A stretch of DNA of 64,000 nt from positions 2,914,001 to 2,978,000 of the forward strand of contig NZ_CP041216.1 in the NCBI RefSeq assembly GCF_020511155.1, read 5' to 3'. The translations under genes and the position numbers were made by a program. The notes below the pieces were generated by a model, which worked only from the letters and a program-made list of their open reading frames with translations, was not told where the DNA came from and did not search any database. The DNA is from Shewanella glacialimarina. Lineage in GTDB: Bacteria; Pseudomonadota; Gammaproteobacteria; Enterobacterales; Shewanellaceae. Of the stretch, positions 47,240 through 55,968 are shown piece after piece; positions within the stretch are counted from its first letter, which is position 1; each line of letters opens with the position of its first letter.

Positions 47240-48028
47240 TTACTCTAACTCATCCATATATTCATCTAACAGTTCATCATCCTGTTGATCTTGAGGCACA
47301 TTACCATCATAAACTTTATAATCCATGTGCTGAAAATATGCTTCTTTTACAAATGTATAAGGGTCAAGAGCATTGTCTAGCAGTCTTTCTTGATCGATAG
47401 CGGATGCACGTGTGTGCAACCCTTTAAATGCCCACTTTAAAGCTGATTGCCATAAAGTAAACTCTGATAAAGGGAAGTATAGACCATCAACCCAGTCTGT
47501 CGCGAGTTCACGTGTCACATAAGGGCCTAAAAAGGGCGCCATAAAATAAGGACCATTGGGTACACCGTAATATCCGAGCACTTCATTGAAGTCATCATCT
47601 TTACGCGCCATGCCCATCATTTCTGCAACATCAACAATGCCCAGAAGTCCTAAGGTGCTATTAATAGTGAATCGCCCACCAGCATTGGCTGACCAACCCC
47701 ATTTACCTTGCAAGGCGTTGTTGACCATTGAGCTAGGCTCTTCAAAATTACGAACAAAATTATCTAAACCTGACTTTACCGGATGAGGTACATAATCATT
47801 GTAACCATGTGCTACTGGGCGAAATAAATACTTATCGAAGTATAAGTAATTTAAATCCCACATCACGCGGTTAAAACCTTCAAATGGATCTCGGGGATCA
47901 TTATGGATTACGGTAACTGAAGATACATTGTCACCGACTTGCATTAAATCTGTATCAGGCTCACTAGCGGCAGCATTACTGACATTCAATAACAGGAAAG
48001 GAAGTAATATTCCCTTAGACTTATTCAT
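47240..48028 (-). CDS. mlaA: MlaA/VacJ-family outer-membrane lipid asymmetry protein
   Basis: 262 residues. The signal sequence (about 1-21) is followed by the MlaA domain: DPFEGFNRVMWDLNYLYFDK, then NFEEPSSMVNNALQGKW, TINSTLGLLGIVDVAE and GPYFMAPFLGPYVTRE, all typical. MlaA takes mislaid phospholipids from the outer leaflet of the outer membrane and passes them to MlaC. The signal region contains no Cys (SNAAASEPD at the cut site), so it appears to be cleaved by ordinary signal peptidase instead of being lipidated. A short acidic tail rich in Asp/Glu ends the protein. Confidence 0.9.
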   Translation of the reverse strand: MNKSKGILLPFLLLNVSNAAASEPDTDLMQVGDNVSSVTVIHNDPRDPFEGFNRVMWDLNYLYFDKYLFRPVAHGYNDYVPHPVKSGLDNFVRNFEEPSSMVNNALQGKWGWSANAGGRFTINSTLGLLGIVDVAEMMGMARKDDDFNEVLGYYGVPNGPYFMAPFLGPYVTRELATDWVDGLYFPLSEFTLWQSALKWAFKGLHTRASAIDQERLLDNALDPYTFVKEAYFQHMDYKVYDGNVPQDQQDDELLDEYMDELE

Positions 48029-48090
48029 AATACTCTCTTAAAAACACAGCGGATAAAGCTATAAACAAACTGCTATTTTGTCGTTTTTAT

Positions 48091-48117
48091 TAAAGCAATG
48101 ATTGTTCAAGTCGATAA
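48091..48117 (+). promoter_or_regulatory. probable FliA (sigma-28) promoter of the FliK-like operon
   Basis: TAAAGCAA (48091-48098), 11 bp, GTCGATAA (48110-48117), close to the consensus TAAAGTTT, 11 bp, GCCGATAA. It lies about 185 bp before the start codon of the next gene. Confidence 0.65.
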
Positions 48118-48302
48118 ATGCTGAGATAGTCAATCCCAGCGTACTACACAGGCTAACGAGTCATTAAAAATTGACTATGTACTCTAAAAAGCCATTAGGT
48201 CGCTAAGGATACTTCAGCAGACATTAATCGCAAACTCAAAATTGTAAAAATAAATGAAAATTGCATCTTTAGTTTTATAACAGAAACACCTAAGGCCATA
48301 AC

Positions 48303-50486
48303 ATGAAGGCGCCACACACAAGATTACAGCCAGCAGTAAGTTCTAGCCCTGATGGTAAAACTGAGCAAATAAATAAAGTCACTGGCTCTGCTAATCAGCA
48401 TGCACAGGCACCTACAAATAAGTCTCAATCTTTGTTAGATGTCCCCTTACGTGCAAGTGTCAATAACTCTGCCTATGTTGTTGCAACTACATCAGCCTTA
48501 GCAACGACCAATACAGTGCCAACTCAATGGGCTTCGACACAAGGTGTAAGCACTCAACAGACAAGCTCAAGCGGAACCAACAGCCCTATTATTGTCAGTG
48601 CAGACAAATCATTTATCCCGACCAATAATATCCAACCTGTGGTGATATCAACAACACAAAATAATAGTACGCCATCTCAAAATATGAACATCACCATTGC
48701 AAATCAGCAGTATCAATTTAACTTGACCGCAGAACTGCAAAAAATATTTCAAAACAGTGCTCAAATTGTTATTACTGCTGATGCGGCGAAAGAGGTTAAC
48801 CTGCAACGAATAGCGGTCATTAATACATTAATACAAACAGCCTCGCTAGATGGTGCATCTAAGTTGGCATCTACATCTACATCTACATCTATGCTTGCAC
48901 CAAATCACCAAGTTCAAACTCAGTTGATATTATTAGCACAAACCATTCAAATAAAATTACCGACAACTCTGATTGCACTGGCGGTTAAAAATGGCGTATC
49001 AACTGAACAACTGTCACAATTAGCATCTCGGCCCCAAGGTTATCCATTACCCAATGCGATAATTAATCAACAACAACTCAGCTTTGTTGATGGGCCAACA
49101 ATAAAATTAGATCATGCTCATTTGGCAAAGGGGCAATACCTAGTCAATATTATGAACGTTAATCAGCGATTGGTGCTGACTCTTACCCCTGTGCAAGCCG
49201 AAGTAAAGGTGAGTTTAACCCCAATAACTCAAACGCAAGATAGCACAATAACAACCAAACAAGACTCTATTGTGTTAAGTAAACCAGAACCTTCACAGCT
49301 GCTCAATCTACTATTTAAAAAGCTCGAAACCTCATTGTTAACAGAAACGGCACTCAGAAATAATCAACCAACTAGCGGACAAGCATCACAATCTGAAACG
49401 GTCATTAAACAAGCTCTATCTGCAGATAGTTTAAGTATACAGAGCAAATCAGCGGCTGTTACAGAGACTATTGCTAGCTCAAAAATAGACATATTATCTG
49501 CGCAAAAAATGGCTAAAGACATTGCTGGAGCTTTCAGTCAAAACGCTTTAAATCAGAACGCTTTAAATTCAGGTTCAACTAAAACTCAATCACCATTAGA
49601 GATAAATAATCCAGCTTCTTCAAATACAGAAAAACCGACTTTAGGTCCCATTGAAGTGTTGCAAAAAGCACTGTCTAAAGCAGGTGCCATGCCCGTAATG
49701 ACTAAAACCGCCAACCAATCACCTCAAAATTTAGCATTAGAGTTACTAAAGTTACTGCCACAATTAGCGCCTCAACCTATGACAACATTGACAGAACCAA
49801 ATCAATTACTGGGTGAATTACACAGTATAACCGGATTAAATTTAGCCCAAACAGCACCTCCTGCTTCACAGTCTCAACTTTTTTCAGGTGGTGCTGTGTC
49901 AACATTATTTCAGTTATTGTTGGGCGTTAAAGCCCAAAATAGCGGCAAGCAAATCAGCGAAAAGCTACAAAACCACTTGCAGTTACTACAACGTTTAACC
50001 TCAGGAAAATCTTCAGCAAATAGTGGGTTATTGGGCTTGCTTGAAAAAGCAGGAACCTTAGATAGCATGAGTCAGCTAGCCAATAGTTTTCAACTTTATC
50101 AGCAAGCCAGCAGCAGTGATCAAACCATAAATTGGTATTTTGCTTTACCCTATTCCCTCAATCAACGAAACGAACAATTTGAAGGGCACTTTCAAAAGGA
50201 ACCTGATAAAGACACTGAAGATAAAGCGGGTTGGCGTTTACAGTTAAAATTTAATTTATCTCAAGGTGCTATTTTAATTATCGCGCACAAAAAAGCTGAT
50301 GTACTCAATTTACAATTTATGGGTAATAACCAACAGCTATTAGATAAAATCTCCAATTTTGACAGCGCATTATCACAAAAAATGAGTCAAATTGGATTTA
50401 CACCCGGCGAGTTTTCAACTCAAATAGCCAATATTCCAGCAACCCTGTTACCGGGTGATCATTTCTTGGTAAAAACACGCGCTTAA
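48303..50486 (+). CDS. FliK-like flagellar hook-length control family protein
   Basis: 727 residues, very rich in Gln, Ser, Thr and Asn over the first ~580, as in FliK proteins, and free of membrane segments. The C-terminal ~140 residues (NWYFALPYSL, then WRLQLKFNLSQGAILIIAHK, LNLQFMGNNQQLLDKI, ending PATLLPGDHFLVKTRA) form a Flg_hook-like domain. FliK is a secreted ruler that tells FlhB to switch export from hook to filament. This protein lies outside the main flagellar fliK locus and is paired with an FlhB-C-terminal-like protein, as with YlqG/YlqH of Bacillus, so it is probably a paralogue with a related but distinct job. Contains four in-frame CATCTA repeats. Confidence 0.72.
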   Translation: MKAPHTRLQPAVSSSPDGKTEQINKVTGSANQHAQAPTNKSQSLLDVPLRASVNNSAYVVATTSALATTNTVPTQWASTQGVSTQQTSSSGTNSPIIVSADKSFIPTNNIQPVVISTTQNNSTPSQNMNITIANQQYQFNLTAELQKIFQNSAQIVITADAAKEVNLQRIAVINTLIQTASLDGASKLASTSTSTSMLAPNHQVQTQLILLAQTIQIKLPTTLIALAVKNGVSTEQLSQLASRPQGYPLPNAIINQQQLSFVDGPTIKLDHAHLAKGQYLVNIMNVNQRLVLTLTPVQAEVKVSLTPITQTQDSTITTKQDSIVLSKPEPSQLLNLLFKKLETSLLTETALRNNQPTSGQASQSETVIKQALSADSLSIQSKSAAVTETIASSKIDILSAQKMAKDIAGAFSQNALNQNALNSGSTKTQSPLEINNPASSNTEKPTLGPIEVLQKALSKAGAMPVMTKTANQSPQNLALELLKLLPQLAPQPMTTLTEPNQLLGELHSITGLNLAQTAPPASQSQLFSGGAVSTLFQLLLGVKAQNSGKQISEKLQNHLQLLQRLTSGKSSANSGLLGLLEKAGTLDSMSQLANSFQLYQQASSSDQTINWYFALPYSLNQRNEQFEGHFQKEPDKDTEDKAGWRLQLKFNLSQGAILIIAHKKADVLNLQFMGNNQQLLDKISNFDSALSQKMSQIGFTPGEFSTQIANIPATLLPGDHFLVKTRA

Positions 50487-50516
50487 TCGATTTGAGTTTG
50501 AGTTTGGAGATAAAAT

Positions 50517-50834
50517 ATGCAAGAAAATGATCACAAGAACAAAGTAAAGCATGCTGTTGCTTTAAGTTTTGATGGTAAAAATGCCCCTAAAATAACCGCA
50601 TCAGGGAAAGATTTGGTCGCGGAGGAAATTATCTCACTGGCGAAAGAAGCAGGTGTTCATATTCATCAAGACCCTCATTTAAGCGAGTTTCTACAACTAC
50701 TTGAAATAGGTGAAGAGGTTCCTAAAGAGCTTTATCTTCTAATTGCAGAGCTTATTGCCTTTGTCTATATGTTAGAGGGGAAATTCCCAGAGCAATGGAA
50801 TAATTTGCATCAGCGTATCCTTACTGAAGTTTAA
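50517..50834 (+). CDS. FlhB C-terminal-domain-like protein (FlhX/YlqH type)
   Basis: 105 residues that match the cytoplasmic autocleaved domain of FlhB from just after its NPTH site: KHAVALSFDGKNAPKITASG, then EIGEEVPKELYLLIAELIAFVYML. It lacks FlhB's membrane part and the NPTH cleavage motif itself. Such free FlhB-CC proteins can stand in for the cleaved C-terminal fragment in the export-switch complex. The 30-bp gap and ribosome site GGAG tie it to the FliK-like gene upstream. Confidence 0.85.
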   Translation: MQENDHKNKVKHAVALSFDGKNAPKITASGKDLVAEEIISLAKEAGVHIHQDPHLSEFLQLLEIGEEVPKELYLLIAELIAFVYMLEGKFPEQWNNLHQRILTEV

Positions 50835-50950
50835 TGACTGGTAGGCAACAGAGAGCTGAGATCTTGAAACTGTGTTCGCATGGTCAAATAGCTAAGTGAC
50901 GTGGTAAACTTCATATTTATTCCCTATTCCAGCAATTGACACTAAAACTC

Positions 50951-52288
50951 ATGACTGACTCTCCATTTACTATCAGCAAAGTGGCCACTTCTAGTGCTGA
51001 AAAACGTGCAATAAGTTATGCCAGTACTATTTTCAATTTATTTGACTCTGTACTAACAACTAAGCAACCAGCAGATCGCATCATAGCCAACTATTTTAGA
51101 GAACATAAAAAGCATGGTTCAAAAGATCGGCGTGTGATCAGAGAGAGTTTGTTTAGTTTATTTCGTTGGTGGGGCTGGATCCAACAACTTGGTGAATACC
51201 AACAACAAGAAACTTTTTTTAGCATGTTAGCGAGTGCGGCACAATTAGAAAACCACTCATGGATTGATATTCGTGACGCTTGGTTAACATTTGGCAAGCA
51301 TAGTCATTTAGCCAACCCACTGCCATCATCTGCATCAGATAATGTTGTCGATAAACTTAGCCTATTTAAGCAATTCTCCCAACTGGATGGCTGCACACTT
51401 GAACAGCTTTTACCCGCTTGGTTTTGGCAGCACTGCCTTGTAGATTCTAAGATAGAAAAACAAGCTTTAATCCAAGCCATGAGTTCACGCCCGCCTATCT
51501 GGGCAAGAGCACAACAGGCTTCGACTCAAAATGTATTAAACCGGTTGTCCCTGGACAATATTCAAGCTGTAGGTTCTGAGTATTTTAGTGACACGATCAA
51601 TTTAGGCCATAACAGCGTTAATTTAAATCAAGTAGCCGCATACACCGAAGGCTTGCTTGAGATCCAAGACATTGCTTCACAGGTGATTGGTCAAACTTGC
51701 GATCCTAAGCCGGATAGTCAATGGTGGGACGCTTGCTCCGGTGCTGGTGGCAAGAGCCTTCAATTATTATCATTAATGCAGCAGGCCGGTATTGAGGGGC
51801 ATGTAACAGCTTCTGACATAAGATTAAATCCGCTTAATGAGCTACTAAAACGTGCTAAAAGAGCCAACTTTAAGCAAATAAGTATTTGCCCATGGAAAAC
51901 CGAGCAGCTGCCGGTTAAGTCAGACTTTTTTGATGGTGTGTTAGTCGATGCACCTTGCAGTTGTACAGGAACTTGGCGTAGAAACCCAGACATGCGCTGG
52001 ATAGATGATGTTAGTAGTATAGAAATGAAGCCTCAGCTGCAATTAGATATTCTTAAGCGCAGTGCTGATGGTGTAAAATTCGGCGGGGAATTAGTCTACG
52101 CAACCTGCTCGCTTGCACAGGCAGAAAATCAACAGGTGGTGAATGCATTCTTACAAAGTAATGTTAACTTTGAACTGGTAATATTGACTCATCCTTTTGA
52201 TGGTACACAAAGTAATATGATAACAGTGTGGCCACAACAGGCTGATAGTGATGGTATGTTTGTCGCAAAAATGCGCCGAATAAAATAG
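50951..52288 (+). CDS. RsmB/NOL1-type RNA (cytosine-5) methyltransferase
   Basis: 446 residues from the ATG at 50951 (MTDSPFTISK); a frame upstream to 50936 has no better ribosome site. An N-terminal helical RNA-binding region precedes the SAM-dependent domain with WWDACSGAGGKSLQLL (SAM motif I), VDAPCSCTGTWRRNPDMRW (catalytic-type PC motif with Cys), and YATCSLAQAENQQVV (second Cys). Both Cys residues needed for m5C chemistry are present. It resembles RsmB but is a separate family member; the RNA target is unknown. In the same direction as, 100 bp downstream of, the FlhX-like gene. Confidence 0.87.
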   Translation: MTDSPFTISKVATSSAEKRAISYASTIFNLFDSVLTTKQPADRIIANYFREHKKHGSKDRRVIRESLFSLFRWWGWIQQLGEYQQQETFFSMLASAAQLENHSWIDIRDAWLTFGKHSHLANPLPSSASDNVVDKLSLFKQFSQLDGCTLEQLLPAWFWQHCLVDSKIEKQALIQAMSSRPPIWARAQQASTQNVLNRLSLDNIQAVGSEYFSDTINLGHNSVNLNQVAAYTEGLLEIQDIASQVIGQTCDPKPDSQWWDACSGAGGKSLQLLSLMQQAGIEGHVTASDIRLNPLNELLKRAKRANFKQISICPWKTEQLPVKSDFFDGVLVDAPCSCTGTWRRNPDMRWIDDVSSIEMKPQLQLDILKRSADGVKFGGELVYATCSLAQAENQQVVNAFLQSNVNFELVILTHPFDGTQSNMITVWPQQADSDGMFVAKMRRIK

Positions 52289-52308
52289 TCATTCTTGCTA
52301 TTAAAACG

Positions 52309-52338
52309 AAAAAACCATTACAGTTGTGATGGTTTTTT
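52309..52338. terminator. bidirectional intrinsic terminator
   Basis: AAAAAACCAT / ATGGTTTTTT around a 10-base loop, between the convergent methyltransferase and DUF2802 genes. Confidence 0.85.
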
Positions 52339-52351
52339 CTATTAACAAAGG

Positions 52352-52750
52352 CTATTTTTTATGCAACCGCAGTAGTAATTCAACCTCAGCTTTAGGCAAT
52401 TCACATTCCTGCATAAGCTCTTCAATACCAGCGCCAAGTGCAATCATCTTCACTGCGCGCGAGTAAAGTTTAGCCTGCGGATCTTGTTGGCTTGCTTCAT
52501 CAATAAGATCTGACTGTTTAGTCAATCTCTTCTCAATTTCAGCCACTTTACGCCCCATGCCTATCGTACCACTGCGAAGCTCATTAAGTTCACGCTTAAC
52601 AGCCTCTCTTTGACGATCGCTTTCTTTTACTAATAAAGTTAACGCTTCCACTTTGCTTTTTAACTTACTTGATTGTTGTTGCAAATAAAGCACCACACCT
52701 AAACAGGCAATGACATAGACCAAGGCTGCTATTAAAAATTCATCACCCAT
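52352..52750 (-). CDS. DUF2802 family protein
   Basis: 132 residues: an N-terminal membrane helix (about 5-24), a coiled coil (about 25-85) and a C-terminal helix-turn-helix-like segment with GIEELMQECELPKAEVELLLRL (a DUF2802 signature; split at Glu). This family regularly sits at the end of gammaproteobacterial flagellar/chemotaxis operons; the role is unknown. A terminator separates it from cheW, so it may have its own promoter. Confidence 0.85.
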   Translation of the reverse strand: MGDEFLIAALVYVIACLGVVLYLQQQSSKLKSKVEALTLLVKESDRQREAVKRELNELRSGTIGMGRKVAEIEKRLTKQSDLIDEASQQDPQAKLYSRAVKMIALGAGIEELMQECELPKAEVELLLRLHKK

Positions 52751-52777
52751 GTTTTACTCTCAAAAAACGCTTAAAAC

Positions 52778-52806
52778 AAAAAAGCCAGCATACTGAATGA
52801 GCTGGC
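52778..52806 (-). terminator. intrinsic terminator at the end of the chemotaxis operon
   Basis: GCCAGC / GCTGGC with an 11-base loop (52784-52806); the minus strand continues with T6. It closes the long flhA-to-cheW transcription unit. Confidence 0.8.
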
Positions 52807-52828
52807 CATTTGTCACTGAAAAGTTTAT

Positions 52829-53323
52829 CTAAATATCAGTTAACTCTTCCCACTCTTCGTCAGATAACAGTTTATCAAGGTCGACTAAAATCAATAGTTC
52901 ATTGTCGCGATTACTCACACCTTGGATAAACTTAGCACTTTCTTCGGTGCCCACATTAGGTGCATTATCGATCTCAGAGCGGCGTAGATAAACGACCTCA
53001 GCAACACTGTCGACTAGAATACCAATAACTTGTTTTTCCGCTTCGATAATCACAATACGTGTTGAATCATCTACATCAGCAGGCTGTAAACCAAAACGTG
53101 AACGGGTATCAATAACCGTCACTACATTGCCTCGCAGATTAATAATTCCCAATACGTAATGCGGTGCACCTGGTACTGGAGCAATTTCAGTGTATCGTAA
53201 TACTTCCTGAACTTGCATTACGTTAATGCCATAGGTCTCATTATCTAATTTAAATGTAACCCACTGTAATACTGCATCGTCTGAACCTGCAGCTACAGCT
53301 GCTACACTTCTAGAATCACTCAT
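52829..53323 (-). CDS. cheW: chemotaxis coupling protein CheW
   Basis: A 164-residue single CheW domain (VTFKLDNETYGINVMQVQEVL, then PGAPHYVLGIINLRGNVVTVID) linking CheA to chemoreceptors in polar arrays. The GAGG site precedes the ATG; the gap to parP is 2 bp. Last gene of the chemotaxis operon. Confidence 0.96.
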   Translation of the reverse strand: MSDSRSVAAVAAGSDDAVLQWVTFKLDNETYGINVMQVQEVLRYTEIAPVPGAPHYVLGIINLRGNVVTVIDTRSRFGLQPADVDDSTRIVIIEAEKQVIGILVDSVAEVVYLRRSEIDNAPNVGTEESAKFIQGVSNRDNELLILVDLDKLLSDEEWEELTDI

Positions 53324-53325
53324 AG

Positions 53326-54639
53326 TTAACCTCGGTCAATCGAATCCTGACAACCTAAACCTGCATCAAGCATGTCAATCAAAGCTTGTACATGCAATAT
53401 GCCACACATTTGTTGTTTTACAACTCCAGCAAGCCACGGACGCTTACCTGGTTTCTCACGCCAATTGACGTGTGATTTATCAATCTTGACGGCATTGACT
53501 AGCGATTCACAAGCCAGTCCCCATCGACTATCGCCCAGCATCACCAGATACTGATAATCTATCGATTCAGCCATTTCAGGAGAATATTTCTCTGGCATCA
53601 CCCAGGCACAAGTATCCACCACATTAATTTTTTGTTCTCGATAGGGCTGAACCCCTAAAAACCATTTAGGACGACCAATTAAATGGTTTATTCGCTCCAC
53701 TTTTACAATACCACCTAAATTCACAAGGGGTACTGCTAATGTTAAGCCCGCAACATTAAAAAACAGCACTTGAAACTCATCATCAAGCACTTGCTGTAAA
53801 TCATGAGTAATACTCGGTGGTATTGCACCTAATTGAGTCTCAGGTGTTACATCAAGTATCTCTTCACTATTTATAATAGCTTCATTTACAGAACTTGGGG
53901 TTGTTTCTGTTAAATTTATATCGACTAAAGGCTTGATTTCTTTATTGGCATTTAGTGTTTTTTGTAATGAAAGTGGATCAACAGCAGTTTTTTTAATCGA
54001 TTTCTCTATTGGCAGCCCTAAATTTTGTCTTACCTTATCAGCACTGGCCTTAATTTCCTGAGCTGTTATAGTCATTTTAGAAGAAGCTGGTATAACTTCA
54101 GTTTTGACGTCAGGCTTTACTTCAGGCTTTGAGACTGCCGACAACAGCCTTTCAAGTGCTTGCTTATTGATATTCTCACTTGGTTCGGCAAAACCTCTTT
54201 CTAGAATCGAATTTATTGGCTGCTGATATTTAACTGCAGTATTTGGTTTGTTTAGCGGCTCAAAAGAAGTTTTAGAATATTTATCATCGATTTGATCAAT
54301 CTCTATCAAATCCGCCGTATCCACTTTTTTTGAAATAAAGCTCGTCTCAGATAGTTTTCTCGTTTCAGACAGCTCTTTTGCTAAAAGAGCGTCTGGTATA
54401 GTTTTTATCTCTGCAGCCGACTTTTTAGTGATTAAATCTAAAGCTAACTTATCAGAACTTATACGACTTATTTTACCTTTGGATATAAGCCCTGTAGAGT
54501 CAGAATTCTCAGATGCAACAAATCCCTGCTTTGCATCATTCGATTGCGCAGTTTGTGTCTCCTCAGTAGTTTCCGAAGCCGGCTCAGTGAGGAGCATTGT
54601 AAAATAATCAAAAACAGTTTCATCAACCGATTTTGACAT
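53326..54639 (-). CDS. parP: ParP-like polar chemotaxis array protein with C-terminal CheW-like domain
   Basis: 437 residues. The first ~290 are charged, Ser/Thr/Lys-rich and probably disordered. The last ~145 form a CheW-like domain (VLFFNVAGLTLAVPLVNLGG, then WFLGVQPYREQKINVVDTC, KRPWLAGVVKQQMCGIL). In Vibrio, ParP of this design binds ParC and CheA and keeps arrays at the pole. The order parC-parP-cheW here is the same. It overlaps the parC stop by 17 bp, so the two are translationally coupled. Confidence 0.85.
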   Translation of the reverse strand: MSKSVDETVFDYFTMLLTEPASETTEETQTAQSNDAKQGFVASENSDSTGLISKGKISRISSDKLALDLITKKSAAEIKTIPDALLAKELSETRKLSETSFISKKVDTADLIEIDQIDDKYSKTSFEPLNKPNTAVKYQQPINSILERGFAEPSENINKQALERLLSAVSKPEVKPDVKTEVIPASSKMTITAQEIKASADKVRQNLGLPIEKSIKKTAVDPLSLQKTLNANKEIKPLVDINLTETTPSSVNEAIINSEEILDVTPETQLGAIPPSITHDLQQVLDDEFQVLFFNVAGLTLAVPLVNLGGIVKVERINHLIGRPKWFLGVQPYREQKINVVDTCAWVMPEKYSPEMAESIDYQYLVMLGDSRWGLACESLVNAVKIDKSHVNWREKPGKRPWLAGVVKQQMCGILHVQALIDMLDAGLGCQDSIDRG

Positions 54640-55417
54640 GTGCTAACTCCCGCGAATCAAGGTAATTTAACAGTAAATTGTAGGCTTTTACTCCACGGCT
54701 AGATGGAGAATAATGTGATGCTGGTAAGTGCGCTAAACTGGCATCCCTAAACTTAGTATCTACAGGGATCACATTATCTGGCCATAGGTTCTTATTGTAT
54801 TTTTCTTGCATATACGACAATGCTATCGGAGAAGCTTTTGTGCGTTTATCATACATTGTCGGCACGACAGTATAACTATACCGAGTCTTTTTAGATCGCC
54901 CCATTAGCTCCATCGTTTTAATCATTCTGTCTAAACCTTTAATCGCCAAGAATTCAGTTTGAACAGGAATAACAATGTGTTGGCTTGCCGCTAATGCATT
55001 TACCATTAATACGCCTAAAACGGGTGGACAATCAATAATGGCAATATCATATTTATCTTCTAATAACACGAGTAGATTACGTAACACCAGGCCCATACCT
55101 TCTTGATGCCCTAATGCTCGGTCTAATGTTGCTAGTGCCATTGTTGCAGGCAGTAAATCAAGCCCCTCAAGTTGAGTTGGCATAATATATTGTTGGATAA
55201 ACTCTGCGGTAAGCGACTTGTGATTAACAAATACATCATAAAGCGAACCTGGAACCTCTTCAGAATCAATGCCTAAATAATAACCAAGTGAAGCATGAGG
55301 ATCTGTATCTATCATTAAAACACGCTGCCCACGTTTAACAATAGCGCCGGCTAAACTTGCTACAGTTGTGGTTTTACCAACCCCACCCTTTTGATTTGCT
55401 ACGGTCCAGACTTTCAA
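54623..55417 (-). CDS. parC: ParC-like ParA/MinD-family ATPase of the chemotaxis operon
   Basis: 264 residues. Deviant Walker A in ANQKGGVGKTTTVASLAG near the N terminus, Walker A' IIDCPPVLG, and the switch segment MIDTDPHASLGYYLG. Family knowledge: ParC forms a cell-pole gradient and positions chemotaxis arrays through ParP. It is not a plasmid partition protein: no ParB gene or parS-like repeat is nearby. The start is TTG (MKVWTVANQ) with GAGG about 9 bp upstream. Confidence 0.9.
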   Translation of the reverse strand: MKVWTVANQKGGVGKTTTVASLAGAIVKRGQRVLMIDTDPHASLGYYLGIDSEEVPGSLYDVFVNHKSLTAEFIQQYIMPTQLEGLDLLPATMALATLDRALGHQEGMGLVLRNLLVLLEDKYDIAIIDCPPVLGVLMVNALAASQHIVIPVQTEFLAIKGLDRMIKTMELMGRSKKTRYSYTVVPTMYDKRTKASPIALSYMQEKYNKNLWPDNVIPVDTKFRDASLAHLPASHYSPSSRGVKAYNLLLNYLDSRELAHVKIG

Positions 55418-55461
55418 ATATTGATTCCTCGGCCTGTTATTATGAGTGAGATTCTATCATG

Positions 55462-55968
55462 CTAGCGTTTTGATTCAGTTTCTTTAGGTAGTTCACGTGT
55501 AGTTACTCTTATACCACCATGAGGTAAGCGAATAACTTTTACACCATCGGCATTTTCAGACACTACTACATCAGTCGGTGGGTTATCGTCAACCATTTGA
55601 GTAGCAGACGGTTCAGTTGTAGAGAACTCTGTTGCTATTTGTGGCCCTAGTAACACACTTTGCTGACGTGAATGTTCACCAATATTCCCATAAGTACTAC
55701 TCTTATCACGACCTGCAAATTCAATAATTGTTTCAGTTTGCTCTGGATGTTGCGCTAACCAATTTGCAATATCAGCAGCTTGCTCATCAGGTACCATCAG
55801 TAATACTTGTGAAGCTGCCAACCTTTCGACATCTGCTTTTAAAAGATCATTTTTTTTAAGGGCATCAAAATATAAACTCGACAGCGCGATTACCGCTAAC
55901 ATTAATAAAAAAAGCATTAAATTGATACCGACGCTGCCACGGTAATATTTAAAACCTTGACTAGCCAC
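55462..55968 (-). CDS. small membrane-anchored protein of the chemotaxis operon, unknown function
   Basis: 168 residues with one N-terminal membrane helix (about residues 14-33, [20 protein letters not shown]) and a soluble, mostly disordered tail of ~130 residues rich in Glu, Thr and Val. It ends [20 protein letters not shown]. The GTG start overlaps the cheB stop by 8 bp (GTGGCTAG), so it is coupled to cheB and followed by parC. No known domain is recognised; the position suggests an array or pole function, which is inference. Confidence 0.75.
   Translation of the reverse strand: MASQGFKYYRGSVGINLMLFLLMLAVIALSSLYFDALKKNDLLKADVERLAASQVLLMVPDEQAADIANWLAQHPEQTETIIEFAGRDKSSTYGNIGEHSRQQSVLLGPQIATEFSTTEPSATQMVDDNPPTDVVVSENADGVKVIRLPHGGIRVTTRELPKETESKR

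Noticed and set aside
48868..48891. Four CATCTA repeats in the FliK-like gene as a phase-variation tract
   Set aside because: The unit is 6 bp, so copy-number change keeps the frame; at most it alters a Ser-Thr linker.
54623..55417. ParA-like gene as a sign of a plasmid or chromosome-origin partition locus
   Set aside because: No parB partner or parS-like repeats, and the position inside the che operon next to parP fits the chemotaxis ParC family.
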